From: Roseomonas sp. AR75
Lineage (GTDB): Bacteria > Pseudomonadota > Alphaproteobacteria > Acetobacterales > Acetobacteraceae
Assembly (NCBI RefSeq): GCF_005222815.1
Contig: NZ_STGB01000001.1
Coordinates: 1,054,001 to 1,118,000, forward strand
Direction: 5' to 3'
Length of the DNA: 64,000 nucleotides
Below the pieces are notes generated by a model, which was given only the letters and a program-made list of their open reading frames with translations, made no database searches and was not told the origin of the DNA. This document shows, piece after piece, positions 54,289 through 62,697 of this stretch (its first letter is position 1; each line of letters starts with the position of its first letter). The translations under genes were made by a program, and so were the position numbers.

Positions 54289-54294
54289 CGAGGC

Positions 54295-55035
54295 TCAGGG
54301 CACCAGCAGGCCGAGCGTCAGCGCCTTCGCCAACGCCTGCTCGCGCGTGCGCGCGCCGAGGCGCCGGCGGGCGCGGCTCAGGTGCAGGTCCACCGTCGCA
54401 CGGGAGAGGCCGAGCCGCTCCGCGATCCGGTCGCTGCGCAGCCCCGCGGCGAGCCAGAGCAGGCATTCGCGCTCTCGCGGGCTGAGGCGCGGCGGTGGCG
54501 GCGCATCGGCCTCGGCGAGTTGCATCAGGCGCTGCGCCGCGAGATGGGCGACCAGCACGGCATCCCGGCCATGAGCGGCACGCCAGGCCGCAAAGCCGCT
54601 GCCGCGCACATCCGTGACCAGCGAGAAGGCGCCGAAGGCAGCGCCTGGCAGGCCGCGGAGCGGCACGGCAAGGCCGTCGCCGAGGCCCGCCGCCTCCGCA
54701 TCGGCGCACATCCCTGCCCATGCTGCGTCGCCCGCGGCCAGGGCGAAGCCGAGCCCGGTCGGCAGCACGGCGAGCGAGCGGGCGCAGTGGCGCACGGCCG
54801 CGTCGGCGCGCCAGAAGCCCATCGCCGTGTGATGGTCCCGCCAGCTCTGCGGCAAGGTGGTCAGGCGCAGCAGCACCGGCGGCCGCGCGCACAGATCGGT
54901 GTTCAGGGAGACCTGCGCGTAGTGGCACCAGGGAACACCGAGCGCAGCCAGACCCTCGACAGCGGCGCTCCAGGCCGCGTCGCCGTCGCGCGCCGCCTCC
55001 AGGCGATCGGCGCATCGCAAGACCGTCGCATCCAT
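54295..55035 (-). CDS. LuxR family regulator
   Basis: This encodes 246 residues. The C-terminal LuxR helix-turn-helix is clear (LSPRERECLLWLAAGLRSDRIAERLGLSRATVDLHLSRARRRLG, about 180-222). The N-terminal 165 residues resemble the autoinducer-binding fold in length and in the early Trp/Tyr positions (PWCHYAQVSL), but the key ligand-binding set is not certain. No luxI synthase is nearby, so it may be a solo LuxR. Confidence 0.8.
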   Translation of the reverse strand: MDATVLRCADRLEAARDGDAAWSAAVEGLAALGVPWCHYAQVSLNTDLCARPPVLLRLTTLPQSWRDHHTAMGFWRADAAVRHCARSLAVLPTGLGFALAAGDAAWAGMCADAEAAGLGDGLAVPLRGLPGAAFGAFSLVTDVRGSGFAAWRAAHGRDAVLVAHLAAQRLMQLAEADAPPPPRLSPRERECLLWLAAGLRSDRIAERLGLSRATVDLHLSRARRRLGARTREQALAKALTLGLLVP

Positions 55036-55157
55036 GCGCAGGACTCCCGCGCCCGGCGGCCAGGCCGCCGCACCGGAAGTATATAGCAGAATTCGCAGAT
55101 GGCGCCACGCATTGCCGGTGAGGGAGGCTGGGGCTCGCGCAGCGTGCGGAGGTCGCC

Positions 55158-55781
55158 ATGCACCGATCCTTCCTGCCTGTTCTCCTGATGATCGGACCGG
55201 CCGTGCTCGGCGCGGCGGAGCTGCCCTCCATCCATCCCGCCTGGATCGCGCCGGAAGGGCCGGCGCGGGGCGAGGCGCTTCCGGCGGTCCTCACCATGCC
55301 GCCGGGCTGGTCGGTTGGCGACGCGGCGGTGATCCTGCTGCAGCCGGACGAGGCGGCAGCATGGCAGGCTTCGCTGCCGCAGGTGCTGCTCGCGCAGCAA
55401 GCCGCCGTACTGGAGCTCGCGCCACGCGGCCGTCCTTCTCCACCCTGGATTGCTGGCGCGGTGCGCAACCTCGTCCTGCAACAGGGTGCGGCGCTGGTCG
55501 TCGCGATAGGGCCCGGCTCGGAAGCGGAGGCGCTGGCGCGTTTGGCGCAGCGCGCCCGCGCAGCGCCGCCCGAAGATCCGTTGCGCGCGCTGGCGGCCGC
55601 CATCGTCCTCGCCCCCACCGGCATGCGGTATCTTCCGGCGGCGACGCCGGCACCCGAGGAAGCCTGGCCGGATCGCGTGCCGCTGCTCTGCGCTGCCCTG
55701 GCGCGCGCGGTGACGCTGGCGGAGGCGGGATGCGTCCATGCGCTGCTGCCGGTGCGGCCGGGTTTCGCCGCGCTGCCGTGA
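55158..55781 (+). CDS. Unknown exported protein, 207 aa
   Basis: A signal peptide (about 1-18) leads to a globular alpha/beta-looking domain rich in Ala/Leu with DAAVILLQPDEAAAW and ALVVAIGPGSEAEALARLAQRA, reminiscent of a hydrolase-like fold without a visible catalytic motif. Two late cysteines (LLCAALARA and EAGCVHAL) could form a disulfide. I do not recognise the family. GGAGG precedes the ATG; an AT-rich TATATAG at about 55080 could be a promoter -10. Confidence 0.55.
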   Translation: MHRSFLPVLLMIGPAVLGAAELPSIHPAWIAPEGPARGEALPAVLTMPPGWSVGDAAVILLQPDEAAAWQASLPQVLLAQQAAVLELAPRGRPSPPWIAGAVRNLVLQQGAALVVAIGPGSEAEALARLAQRARAAPPEDPLRALAAAIVLAPTGMRYLPAATPAPEEAWPDRVPLLCAALARAVTLAEAGCVHALLPVRPGFAALP

Positions 55782-55813
55782 CGCGGGCTGCGGCAGGCGC
55801 TAAACCCCCGCGC

Positions 55814-56107
55814 ATGGCCACGGAACGCCCGCAGCACCAGCGCTGGATCAAGCGCCCGCCACGCCCTTCGCGCAGCAACCCGGGCTCGGCGCCGGCGCGG
55901 AACAAGCCGGGCATGACACAGTTCCTGCTCGCGATCATGGTGGGTATCGGCACCGGGCTGCTTGGCGCCGTTGCGGGGCCAGCGGTCGTGCCGGGCCAAC
56001 CGGGCATGGGCGGGCTGTTCGCCGGGATGGGCCTGGTGATCGGCTTCATCCTCGTATGGCGCAGCCTTGGCGGCACGCGCCAGGACATCAGGGACCTGTT
56101 TCGATGA
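55814..56107 (+). CDS. Small two-helix membrane protein
   Basis: This encodes 97 residues. A basic, Pro-rich N-terminus (about 30 residues) precedes two hydrophobic helices (about 35-55 and 66-82) and a short tail. Its stop overlaps the start of the carbamoylase-type nitrilase by 4 nt, so it is expressed with it, but nothing in the sequence indicates a role. Confidence 0.65.
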   Translation: MATERPQHQRWIKRPPRPSRSNPGSAPARNKPGMTQFLLAIMVGIGTGLLGAVAGPAVVPGQPGMGGLFAGMGLVIGFILVWRSLGGTRQDIRDLFR

Positions 56108-57051
56108 CCCGCAAGCTGATCGTCGCCGGCGCGCAGATGGGACCGATCCAGCGGGCCGACAGCCGCGCCGCGACGCTCGCGCGCATGATCGCGCTGCTGG
56201 AGCAGGCGGCGGCGCAGGGTGCGAAGCTGGTGGTGTTCCCCGAGCTCGCCTTCACCACCTTCTTCCCGCGCTGGCCGATGGAGCGGAACGATGCGGAGCT
56301 GCTGGGAAACTTCGAAAGCGCGATGCCCAATCGGCAGGTGCAGCCTCTGTTCGACCGCGCGCGCGAACTCGGCGTCGGTTTCTATGTCGGCTATGCGGAA
56401 CTGACGCCGGACGGGCATCGCTTCAACAGCGCGATCACCGTCGGGCCGGACGGCGCGACCCTGTTCAAGTACCGCAAGGTCCACCTGCCCGGCAGCGACC
56501 ACGTGAAGCCCGGCCAGAAGTACCAGCAACTCGAGAAGATGTATTTCGAGTATGGCGACCTTGGCTTTCCGGTGGCGCGCGGGCCGCAGGCCTGGGGCCG
56601 GCCGGTGCTCGGCATGCTGGTCTGCAACGACCGCCGCTGGCCGGAGGGGTGGCGCTGCCTCGGCCTGCAGGGGGTGGAGCTGGTGATGGTCGGCTACAAC
56701 TCCGCCGCCTACGACCCGAATGGCGGCGAGAGCGAGAGCGCGGAGCTGCGCACCTTCCACTCCACGCTGGCCGCGCAGTCCAACGCCTACATGAACGCGA
56801 CCTGGGCCTGCGCGGTGGCGAAGGCCGGCAACGAGGACGGCGCCGGGCTGATCGGCGGGTCCTGCATCGTGGACCCGAACGGCGTGGTGGTGGCGCAGGC
56901 GAAGACGCTCGGCGACGAGGTGATCCTCGCCGAGGTGGATTTCGACGCCTGCCGGCAGGGGAAGGAGAAGATGTTCAACTTCGCCCAGCACCGCCGACCG
57001 CAGCATTACGGGCGCATCGTGGAGCAGGTGGGGGCGACGCCGCCGGCCTAG
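56104..57051 (+). CDS. Nitrilase-superfamily carbamoyl hydrolase, copy 1
   Basis: This encodes 315 residues, matching N-carbamoyl-D-amino-acid hydrolase in length and start (MTRKLIVAGAQMGPIQRADSR). The Glu-Lys-Cys triad is present at E47 (VVFPELAF), K125 (YRKVHLPG) and C174 (LVCNDRRWPEG). The reaction would release CO2 and ammonia from an N-carbamoyl compound, the step after hydantoinase. A second copy at 60872 shares the same layout and most motifs. Confidence 0.88.
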   Translation: MTRKLIVAGAQMGPIQRADSRAATLARMIALLEQAAAQGAKLVVFPELAFTTFFPRWPMERNDAELLGNFESAMPNRQVQPLFDRARELGVGFYVGYAELTPDGHRFNSAITVGPDGATLFKYRKVHLPGSDHVKPGQKYQQLEKMYFEYGDLGFPVARGPQAWGRPVLGMLVCNDRRWPEGWRCLGLQGVELVMVGYNSAAYDPNGGESESAELRTFHSTLAAQSNAYMNATWACAVAKAGNEDGAGLIGGSCIVDPNGVVVAQAKTLGDEVILAEVDFDACRQGKEKMFNFAQHRRPQHYGRIVEQVGATPPA

Positions 57052-57406
57052 GGGGCGGGGCGGGCGGTGTTCGCGGCGCGTGGGTCTCGCGCGGGGCGCG
57101 GTTTCGGACAAAGTCCACGGATCGTGGAAGACGCCGCGATGCGGTTTCGGACAAATTCGCGCCTCCGGGCGGGGGCGCCGGGCTGGCGTGGGGTGGCGGC
57201 GGTCCTGGGGGCTGGTGGCTGGCATCGGCGGGTGGCTCCTGCTGCCCATCCCGGCAGCGTGGCGGCGGCGGCCCGCGGTGACAAGCATTTTTTCCTAGAG
57301 CCCGTTCTGCGCCGATCGCATGGGGGCTGGCGTTGGCCGAGGCACGGCAGCCGGGCGGTCGCCAGGGCGGTTCCGCCGGCCCGGCCCGGGCGCTAGGCTG
57401 GTGCGG
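57052..57406. other. 355-bp intergenic region with a duplicated 15-mer
   Basis: No gene is supported. GCGGTTTCGGACAAA occurs at 57098-57112 and again at 57141-57155, 43 bp apart (about four helical turns). Between them is the palindrome CCACG-GAT-CGTGG (57115-57127). This could be a regulatory site for the LRR gene downstream. Confidence 0.5.
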
Positions 57407-59665
57407 ATGAGCAACGGCCCGGACGGGATGGCGGAGGCGCGCCGGCGGATCGCCGAGGAGGCGAAGCGGCGGACGGGTAGGCTCGACCTGCGCGGGCTGG
57501 ACCTGCGGGCGTTGCCGGGGGAGATCGCCGGCCTCACTAGCCTCCAGACGCTCGATTGCGCGGGCACGCAGGTTGCCGATCTCGCCCCGATCGCCGGCCT
57601 GGCCAAACTCCAGACGCTCGAATGCTGGAGCACGCAGGTGGCCGATCTCGCCCCGCTCGCCGGCCTCGCCAACCTCCAGACTCTCTTCTGCTGGAACACG
57701 CAGGTGGCCGATCTCGCCTCGCTCGCCGGCCTCGCCAACCTCCAGACGCTCAACTGCTGGGACACGCGGGTTGCCGATCTCGCCCCGCTTGCCGGCCTCG
57801 ACAAGCTCCAGACGCTCTTCTGCTCCGACACGCAGGTGGCCGATCTCGCCCCGCTCGCCGGCCTCGGCAGCCTCCAGACCCTCCACTGCTCGGACACGCA
57901 GGTGGCCGATCTGGCCCCGGTCGCCGGCCTCGCCAACCTCCAGATGTTCGACTGCTCGGCCACGCCGGTGGCCGATCTCGCCCCGCTCGCCCGCCTCGCC
58001 AACCTCCAGACGCTAAACTGCTCGAGCACGCGGGTGGCCGATCTCGCCCCGCTAGCCCGCCTCGCCAACCTCCAGACGCTCTTCTGCTCGAGCACGCGAG
58101 TGGCCGATCTCGCCCCGCTCGCCAGCCTCGCCAACCTCCAGACGCTCTTCTGCTCGGACACACAGGTGGCCGATCTCGCCCCGCTCGCCAGCCTCGCCAA
58201 CCTCCAGACGCTCTTCTGCTCGCACACGCAGATTGCCGATCTCGCCCCGCTCGCCGGCCTCGCCAAGCTCCAGACGCTTGTCTGCGGGGGCACGCAGGTG
58301 GCCGATCTCGCCCCCTTGCTTGCGCTGACGGCTTTTGGCCGGCTCGATTGCAGGCAGAGCAAGGTGAAGCGCCTGCCGGAGGAGATCTGGCGCCTCCGCG
58401 CTCTCAGCGACCTGGACCTGCGGAACAACGGACTCACCCGGCTGCCCGCGTCGCTCGGCCAACTCCGCGGGCTTGAAGCCGATCCGCGGCCTGCTGACGA
58501 CTTGGTGAAGGGCGGGGGCCTGCATCTCGAGGGCAACCCGCTCGCGCCACCCCTGCCGGCGCTGATCGCGCCGGGGCAGCCGGAGGCGACGCGCAACGTG
58601 CTCGCCTGGCTGCGCGGCGAGCTCGATCCGGCGAAGGTCGCCGGTCTCGTGGCGGCGTATGCGCCAGCGCTGCCGCCGGACATGCCGAACCCGGGCGCCG
58701 GGCTGCATCTGGAGGTCGGCGCCTCCGGCGCCATCGTGTTCGCCCCGCCCGAGGCCCTGGATGCGGAGGGCAACCATGTCGCGCGGCTGCGCAGCCTGCA
58801 TCCGGAACTCTGCGCCGCGCTCGATGACCTGCTGGCCGCGCTGGGCGGCGCAACGCTCGGCGGTCGCAATGCGCCCCAGGGGCCGCTTGCCGAGGCCGCC
58901 ACCGCCTATGCGGCCATCGCCACTGCGCCGCTCGAAGCGATGGATTTCGACCGCCTCTACGCGCGGGGCGTGCGGCTGCGCGCCGCGGCGGCGGAGACCG
59001 AGAAGGCCATCGAACGCGGTGTCGAGCCAGCGCTGCCGGTGAAGGCCGCCGCCGCGCTGCGGACCGTGCTCGACCTGCACGGCCCCTTCATCCGCGCGAC
59101 GAAGGCCGGCATCGAGCTTTCGGCCGATGAGGAGGCCGATGCCGGCACGCCGGAAGACCGGCGCGAACAGCGCGAGGCGGCGATCGCGCTGGCCGAGCAG
59201 ATGCAGGACCAGCCCGGCCTCGTCGCGCCGGAGGTGGCGCAGGAGGTGCTGGCGGCGGCGCAGGCGAGCGGCGAAGGACCGAACCCCGCGCGCAGCAGCG
59301 TCATCGCCTCCGCCCAGGTGCGGCATGTGACGACGGCGGTGCTCTCCATGGGCGCGGCGGCCGGGGCGGCGGCAGGGGCCTTCGCCGTCGCCGGCCCTGG
59401 GGCCAGCGTGATCGTTGCCCTGCTCGCCATCGAGCCGATCAAGAACTCACGCGGCTATGCCCATGTGCGGGACTTCCTGACGCGCGCGCTCAACCGCCCC
59501 GGCGATGCCGACCCGGCGGCGGTGCTGGACGCGCTGCGGCGCCACCAGGATTTCGTGCGGCGCCAAGCCCCGCGGTTCGAGCGGCTCGGCGCGCTGGGCG
59601 GGCGATGGGCGTTCATCTCGGGCGTCGTCGCCTGGATCAAGCGCTCACCACCGCCGAAGGACTGA
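57407..59665 (+). CDS. Leucine-rich-repeat protein with unknown C-terminal module
   Basis: This encodes 752 residues. After a cap (residues 1-53; RIAEEAKRRTGRLDLRGLDLRALP) come twelve 22-residue repeats (54-317) of the type TQVADLAPLAGLANLQTLFCS. A different LRR pair follows (VKRLPEEIWRLRALSDLDLRNNGLTRLP), then about 330 residues of unknown fold, a coiled, acidic part, one or two hydrophobic segments (about 645-680: VLSMGAAAGAAAGAFAVAGPG) and a basic end. Similar LRR fronts in bacteria are joined to varied effector modules (TIR, COR, peptidase); here the effector is unrecognised. No strong ribosome site is seen. Confidence 0.75.
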   Translation: MSNGPDGMAEARRRIAEEAKRRTGRLDLRGLDLRALPGEIAGLTSLQTLDCAGTQVADLAPIAGLAKLQTLECWSTQVADLAPLAGLANLQTLFCWNTQVADLASLAGLANLQTLNCWDTRVADLAPLAGLDKLQTLFCSDTQVADLAPLAGLGSLQTLHCSDTQVADLAPVAGLANLQMFDCSATPVADLAPLARLANLQTLNCSSTRVADLAPLARLANLQTLFCSSTRVADLAPLASLANLQTLFCSDTQVADLAPLASLANLQTLFCSHTQIADLAPLAGLAKLQTLVCGGTQVADLAPLLALTAFGRLDCRQSKVKRLPEEIWRLRALSDLDLRNNGLTRLPASLGQLRGLEADPRPADDLVKGGGLHLEGNPLAPPLPALIAPGQPEATRNVLAWLRGELDPAKVAGLVAAYAPALPPDMPNPGAGLHLEVGASGAIVFAPPEALDAEGNHVARLRSLHPELCAALDDLLAALGGATLGGRNAPQGPLAEAATAYAAIATAPLEAMDFDRLYARGVRLRAAAAETEKAIERGVEPALPVKAAAALRTVLDLHGPFIRATKAGIELSADEEADAGTPEDRREQREAAIALAEQMQDQPGLVAPEVAQEVLAAAQASGEGPNPARSSVIASAQVRHVTTAVLSMGAAAGAAAGAFAVAGPGASVIVALLAIEPIKNSRGYAHVRDFLTRALNRPGDADPAAVLDALRRHQDFVRRQAPRFERLGALGGRWAFISGVVAWIKRSPPPKD
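57566..58357 (+). repeat. Twelve 66-bp tandem repeats coding leucine-rich units
   Basis: Unit length is exactly 66 bp. The first eleven are highly similar at the nucleotide level, with most differences in the codons flanking the Cys near the unit end. Copy number variation between strains is expected. Confidence 0.85.
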
Positions 59666-59715
59666 GCCGGAAGGCGCCTTGACCAGCCTGCGCCCGCCGC
59701 AGGCGCGTGCACCCT

Positions 59716-60009
59716 TCAGGTGAAGGCCCAGCGCAACGTGCGCGCGACGCCGAGCGTCCCGGCATGCACCAGCGGGCGCGCCAGCATCGGCGTGTGACGT
59801 CCATGCATCCGCCGCGCCCAGTCGGGCAACAGGTCCACACCGGCCTGCGCCGTCAGCGCCTCCACCGGCGCGGAGAGCGGATGGCCGGAGCGGTGGGTCA
59901 GCAGCAGCCGGCAGATTTCGCGCGTGCGGCCATCCACGCTGAGGTCGCCCCGCATCGCCTGCATCAGGCGCCGCGCCTCAACGCCCTGCGTCGAAGGGGC
60001 CGTCCACAC
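59716..60009 (-). pseudogene. Possible C-terminal remnant of a DUF2236/MpaB-type oxygenase
   Basis: A GC3-rich frame ends VDLLPDWARRMHGRHTPMLARPLVHAGTLGVARTLRWAF, which looks like the C-terminus of DUF2236 (MpaB-type) proteins of about 300 residues, but only about 97 residues follow the stop of the outer-membrane gene. The nearest starts are a GTG at 60009 and one at 60066 inside the neighbour. It may be a truncated remnant or a small gene of its own. Identification is weak. Confidence 0.35.
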
Positions 60010-60017
60010 AAGGTCTC

Positions 60018-60698
60018 TCAGAACCGCCGCCGGTAGCCCACCTGCAGCACGTTCGAGCCTTCCCACACGCCGTTGAACAGGCCGAACATGCCGCTGCGAT
60101 GGGCGTAGCGCAGCACCAGCTCGTCCTGCGGCCGGTCGGGCAGGCTGAAGGCCAGTTCCGGCGAGAAGTAGTGCAGGAATTTCGAGGTGTGCGGCTCTGG
60201 GTTTTGCGGCGTGCCCGTCTCCACCGGCGGCAGCGTGTTCAGCCAGTCGATGCCGGTGGACAGGCCGAAACTGGTGTAGACGCGGTTGCGCCAGGGGAAC
60301 CCATCGTACCGGACATAGAAGGCGTACCAGGCCTCCGGCGAGTTCGTCTGGCCGGCGCGGTAGCCGCCGCCCAGTTCGAAATCCAGCGTGAAGTCGGTCC
60401 AGAAGCGCAGCAGCCGACGGCTGTACGACGCGCCGTAGAAGGTGTCGCCGCCCCAGTCGTAGTTCCAGGGCTGGATGGCGATCTCCCGCAGGTAGCCGTC
60501 ATTGGCGACGGTGCCGATCCAGCCAGTCAGGCTGTTCCGCAGCGCATCGCGCGCATTCCGCGGGTCCTGTGGCGGCGGTGCGCCGCGCCAGGTCGGAATG
60601 GACCAGGCTGCCGCCGCGGCGGGCTCCGCGGCCCGCGCGGCAGCCGCGGATGCAAGGGCAATGGCGAGCACGCACGCCGCCCGGAGGAGAAAAGCCAC
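60018..60698 (-). CDS. Outer-membrane beta-barrel protein, unknown function
   Basis: This encodes 226 residues from GTG at 60698. A signal peptide (about 1-23, ARAAEP) precedes alternating aromatic beta-strand segments (YGASYSRRLLRFWTDFTLDFELGGGYRAG, SPELAFSLP, NVLQVGYRRRF) and a terminal Phe, the signature for outer-membrane insertion. It recalls small lipid-A-modifying or porin-like barrels but no catalytic His/Ser pair is clear. Confidence 0.75.
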   Translation of the reverse strand: MAFLLRAACVLAIALASAAAARAAEPAAAAAWSIPTWRGAPPPQDPRNARDALRNSLTGWIGTVANDGYLREIAIQPWNYDWGGDTFYGASYSRRLLRFWTDFTLDFELGGGYRAGQTNSPEAWYAFYVRYDGFPWRNRVYTSFGLSTGIDWLNTLPPVETGTPQNPEPHTSKFLHYFSPELAFSLPDRPQDELVLRYAHRSGMFGLFNGVWEGSNVLQVGYRRRF

Positions 60699-60871
60699 GG
60701 CGACCCGCCCATGATGTGAATCCGCGTGGCTCGGTAACGGCGGTGTGAGCGGGTTGCAAGCGGGGCCGTGCCTTGAAGCCTATCCGATTCGAGCGGGACC
60801 ACCATTGCGAGCGGCTTGACCCGCCCTGGCCAGCCCCCCAATCGTCCGGCGCCAAGCCCCAGGAGTGCCGC

Positions 60872-61834
60872 ATGTCGTCCCGCCGCCTCGTCGTCGCCGC
60901 CGCCCAGATGGGGCCCATCCAGAAGGCCGAAGGGCGCGAGATCGCGGTGGCGCGCATGATCGCGCTGATGGAGAAGGCGGCCCGGCGTGGCGCGGAGGTG
61001 GTGGTCTATCCGGAACTCGCCCTGACCACCTTCTTCCCGCGCTGGTACCATGAGGACCTGGCCGAGGCCGATGGCTGGTACGAGCATGCGATGCCGTCCA
61101 ACGCCACCGCGCCGCTGTTCGACGCGGCAAAGCGGCTGAACATCGGCTTCCACCTGGGCTACGCGGAGAAGACGCCGGACGGGCGCCGCTTCAACACGGC
61201 GATCTATGTGCATCCCTCCGGCGGGATCGCGCTGAAATACCGCAAGGTCCATCTTCCCGGTCACGCGGAATACGACCCGATCCGCAAGGTGCAGCACCTG
61301 GAGAAGCGCTATTTCGAGCCGGGCGACCTCGGCTTCCCGGTGGTGCGGGCGCCGGTCGGCAGCGCTGGGCCGGTGAATATCGGCATGATGATCTGCAACG
61401 ACCGGCGCTGGCCCGAAGCCTGGCGCGTGCTGGGGCTGCAGCAGGTCGAGCTGGTGATGCTCGGCTACAACACGCCCAGCCTGAACATGGAGAACCGCGG
61501 CTTCGAGGCGCATCACCTGCGCGTGGCGCACAGCCACCTCTCGATCCAGGCCGGGTGCTACCAGAATGCCTGCTTCGGGGTCGGGGTGGCGAAGGCCGGC
61601 ACGGAGGACGGGCACGAGCTGTTCGGCCACTCCATCATCGTCAACCCGCAGGGCGAGATCATGGCCCAGGCGACGAGCTGGGATGACGAGGTGATCACCG
61701 CCGAATGCGACCTCGGCATGTGCGAGCTCGGCCGCTCCACCATCTTCAACTTCGCCCGCCACCGCCGACCGGAGCATTACACGCGGATCACCGCCCAGGT
61801 CGGCAGCGAGGCGCCGCCGGTCTGGAACCCGTGA
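60872..61834 (+). CDS. Nitrilase-superfamily carbamoyl hydrolase, copy 2
   Basis: This encodes 320 residues. Triad E48 (VVYPELAL), K125 (YRKVHLPG) and C175 (MICNDRRWPEA). It shares the start AAQMGPIQKAEGRE and the end NFARHRRPEHYTRI with copy 1 at 56104. The start at 60872 has AGGAG six bases upstream; the in-frame 60773 lacks one. The residues around the pocket differ (YEHAMPSN versus FESAMPNR), so the two may prefer different carbamoyl substrates. Confidence 0.88.
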   Translation: MSSRRLVVAAAQMGPIQKAEGREIAVARMIALMEKAARRGAEVVVYPELALTTFFPRWYHEDLAEADGWYEHAMPSNATAPLFDAAKRLNIGFHLGYAEKTPDGRRFNTAIYVHPSGGIALKYRKVHLPGHAEYDPIRKVQHLEKRYFEPGDLGFPVVRAPVGSAGPVNIGMMICNDRRWPEAWRVLGLQQVELVMLGYNTPSLNMENRGFEAHHLRVAHSHLSIQAGCYQNACFGVGVAKAGTEDGHELFGHSIIVNPQGEIMAQATSWDDEVITAECDLGMCELGRSTIFNFARHRRPEHYTRITAQVGSEAPPVWNP

Positions 61835-61929
61835 GGCCGGCGCGGTAGATGGGGCCGGCGCGGGCGCTGCCCGGTCGCTCTCCCCCGACCCCTCCCGCAG
61901 ACGGAGGGGCGATTCCGCAGGATCCACCG

Positions 61930-62688
61930 ATGTCGGCACCCTCTCCCTATCCCGTGCTGTACCGCGTCGCCGCGGCGACCGAGCTTCGCGAGGGGCCCGG
62001 CCCCGAGCACAAGGCGCTGCGCAGCCTGCCGGTGGACCAGACCGTGACGCTGATCGGCGAGGCCGGCAGTGCCTGGCTGGAGGTGGAGGCGCCGCAGGGC
62101 AATCGCGGCTTTGCGCCGGCGGGCCTGCTGCGCCGCCAGGTGGCTGGTGCCAAGCCGCCGCAGCAGGTGACGGAGATGTTCCCATGGCGGAACGTCGAGC
62201 GGGTGAACCGCGATCCGAAGATGCTGCACCCGGCGTTCCGCAACCGCGCGCTGCGCACCGTCGCGCGGCTGAATGCGGAGGGCCTTCCCTTCGGCATCTA
62301 TGAGGGGCTGCGCGCCCCCTGGCGGCAGAACCACCTGTATGCCTCCGGCCGGTCCCGCCCCGGGCGCATCCTGACGCCGGTGCAGGCGTGGGAGAGCCTG
62401 CACCAGTTCGGCCTGGCGGCGGATTTCGTGCTCGCGCTCGAAGGCCGCTGGTCCTGGGACGACGACGAGAAGCACGCGCCGATGTGGGACCGGCTGGAGG
62501 CGATCGGCGCCGATGAGGGCCTCGTCTCCCGCCCCGGCGAGCGGCCGCACCTGCAGCTTGCCGATGTCGGCATCGGCGACCTGAAGGCCGGCAAGCTGCC
62601 GCCCAACACCGACGCCGCCTGGACGACCGCCTTCACCTGGATCGTCGAAAGCTGGGACGGCAAGCCGGGCGCGCCCAAGCTGCGCTGA
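61930..62688 (+). CDS. SH3 plus M15-type peptidase
   Basis: This encodes 252 residues. An SH3-like N-terminal domain (about 10-68; LREGPGPEHKALRSLPVDQTVTLIG, GFAPAGLL) precedes an M15 D,D/L,D-endopeptidase domain (about 110-245) with the metal motif SLHQFGLAADF and the late RPHLQL His. It should cleave peptidoglycan peptides. No signal peptide is seen, so it resembles phage or gene-transfer-agent endolysins, but no phage genes surround it. Confidence 0.8.
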   Translation: MSAPSPYPVLYRVAAATELREGPGPEHKALRSLPVDQTVTLIGEAGSAWLEVEAPQGNRGFAPAGLLRRQVAGAKPPQQVTEMFPWRNVERVNRDPKMLHPAFRNRALRTVARLNAEGLPFGIYEGLRAPWRQNHLYASGRSRPGRILTPVQAWESLHQFGLAADFVLALEGRWSWDDDEKHAPMWDRLEAIGADEGLVSRPGERPHLQLADVGIGDLKAGKLPPNTDAAWTTAFTWIVESWDGKPGAPKLR

Positions 62689-62697
62689 GCGGCGGCG

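Noticed and set aside
57080..57298. 72-codon frame with a Trp/Leu stretch before the LRR gene
   Set aside because: It starts with GTG without a ribosome site and is interrupted by the duplicated 15-mer; the hydrophobic stretch is short.
57566..58357. Regular repeats that could be mistaken for a CRISPR array
   Set aside because: Units are 66 bp without unique spacers and translate into in-frame leucine-rich repeats.
61930..62688. M15 peptidase as a sign of a prophage
   Set aside because: No capsid, tail, integrase or terminase gene is anywhere in the window; flanks are metabolic genes.
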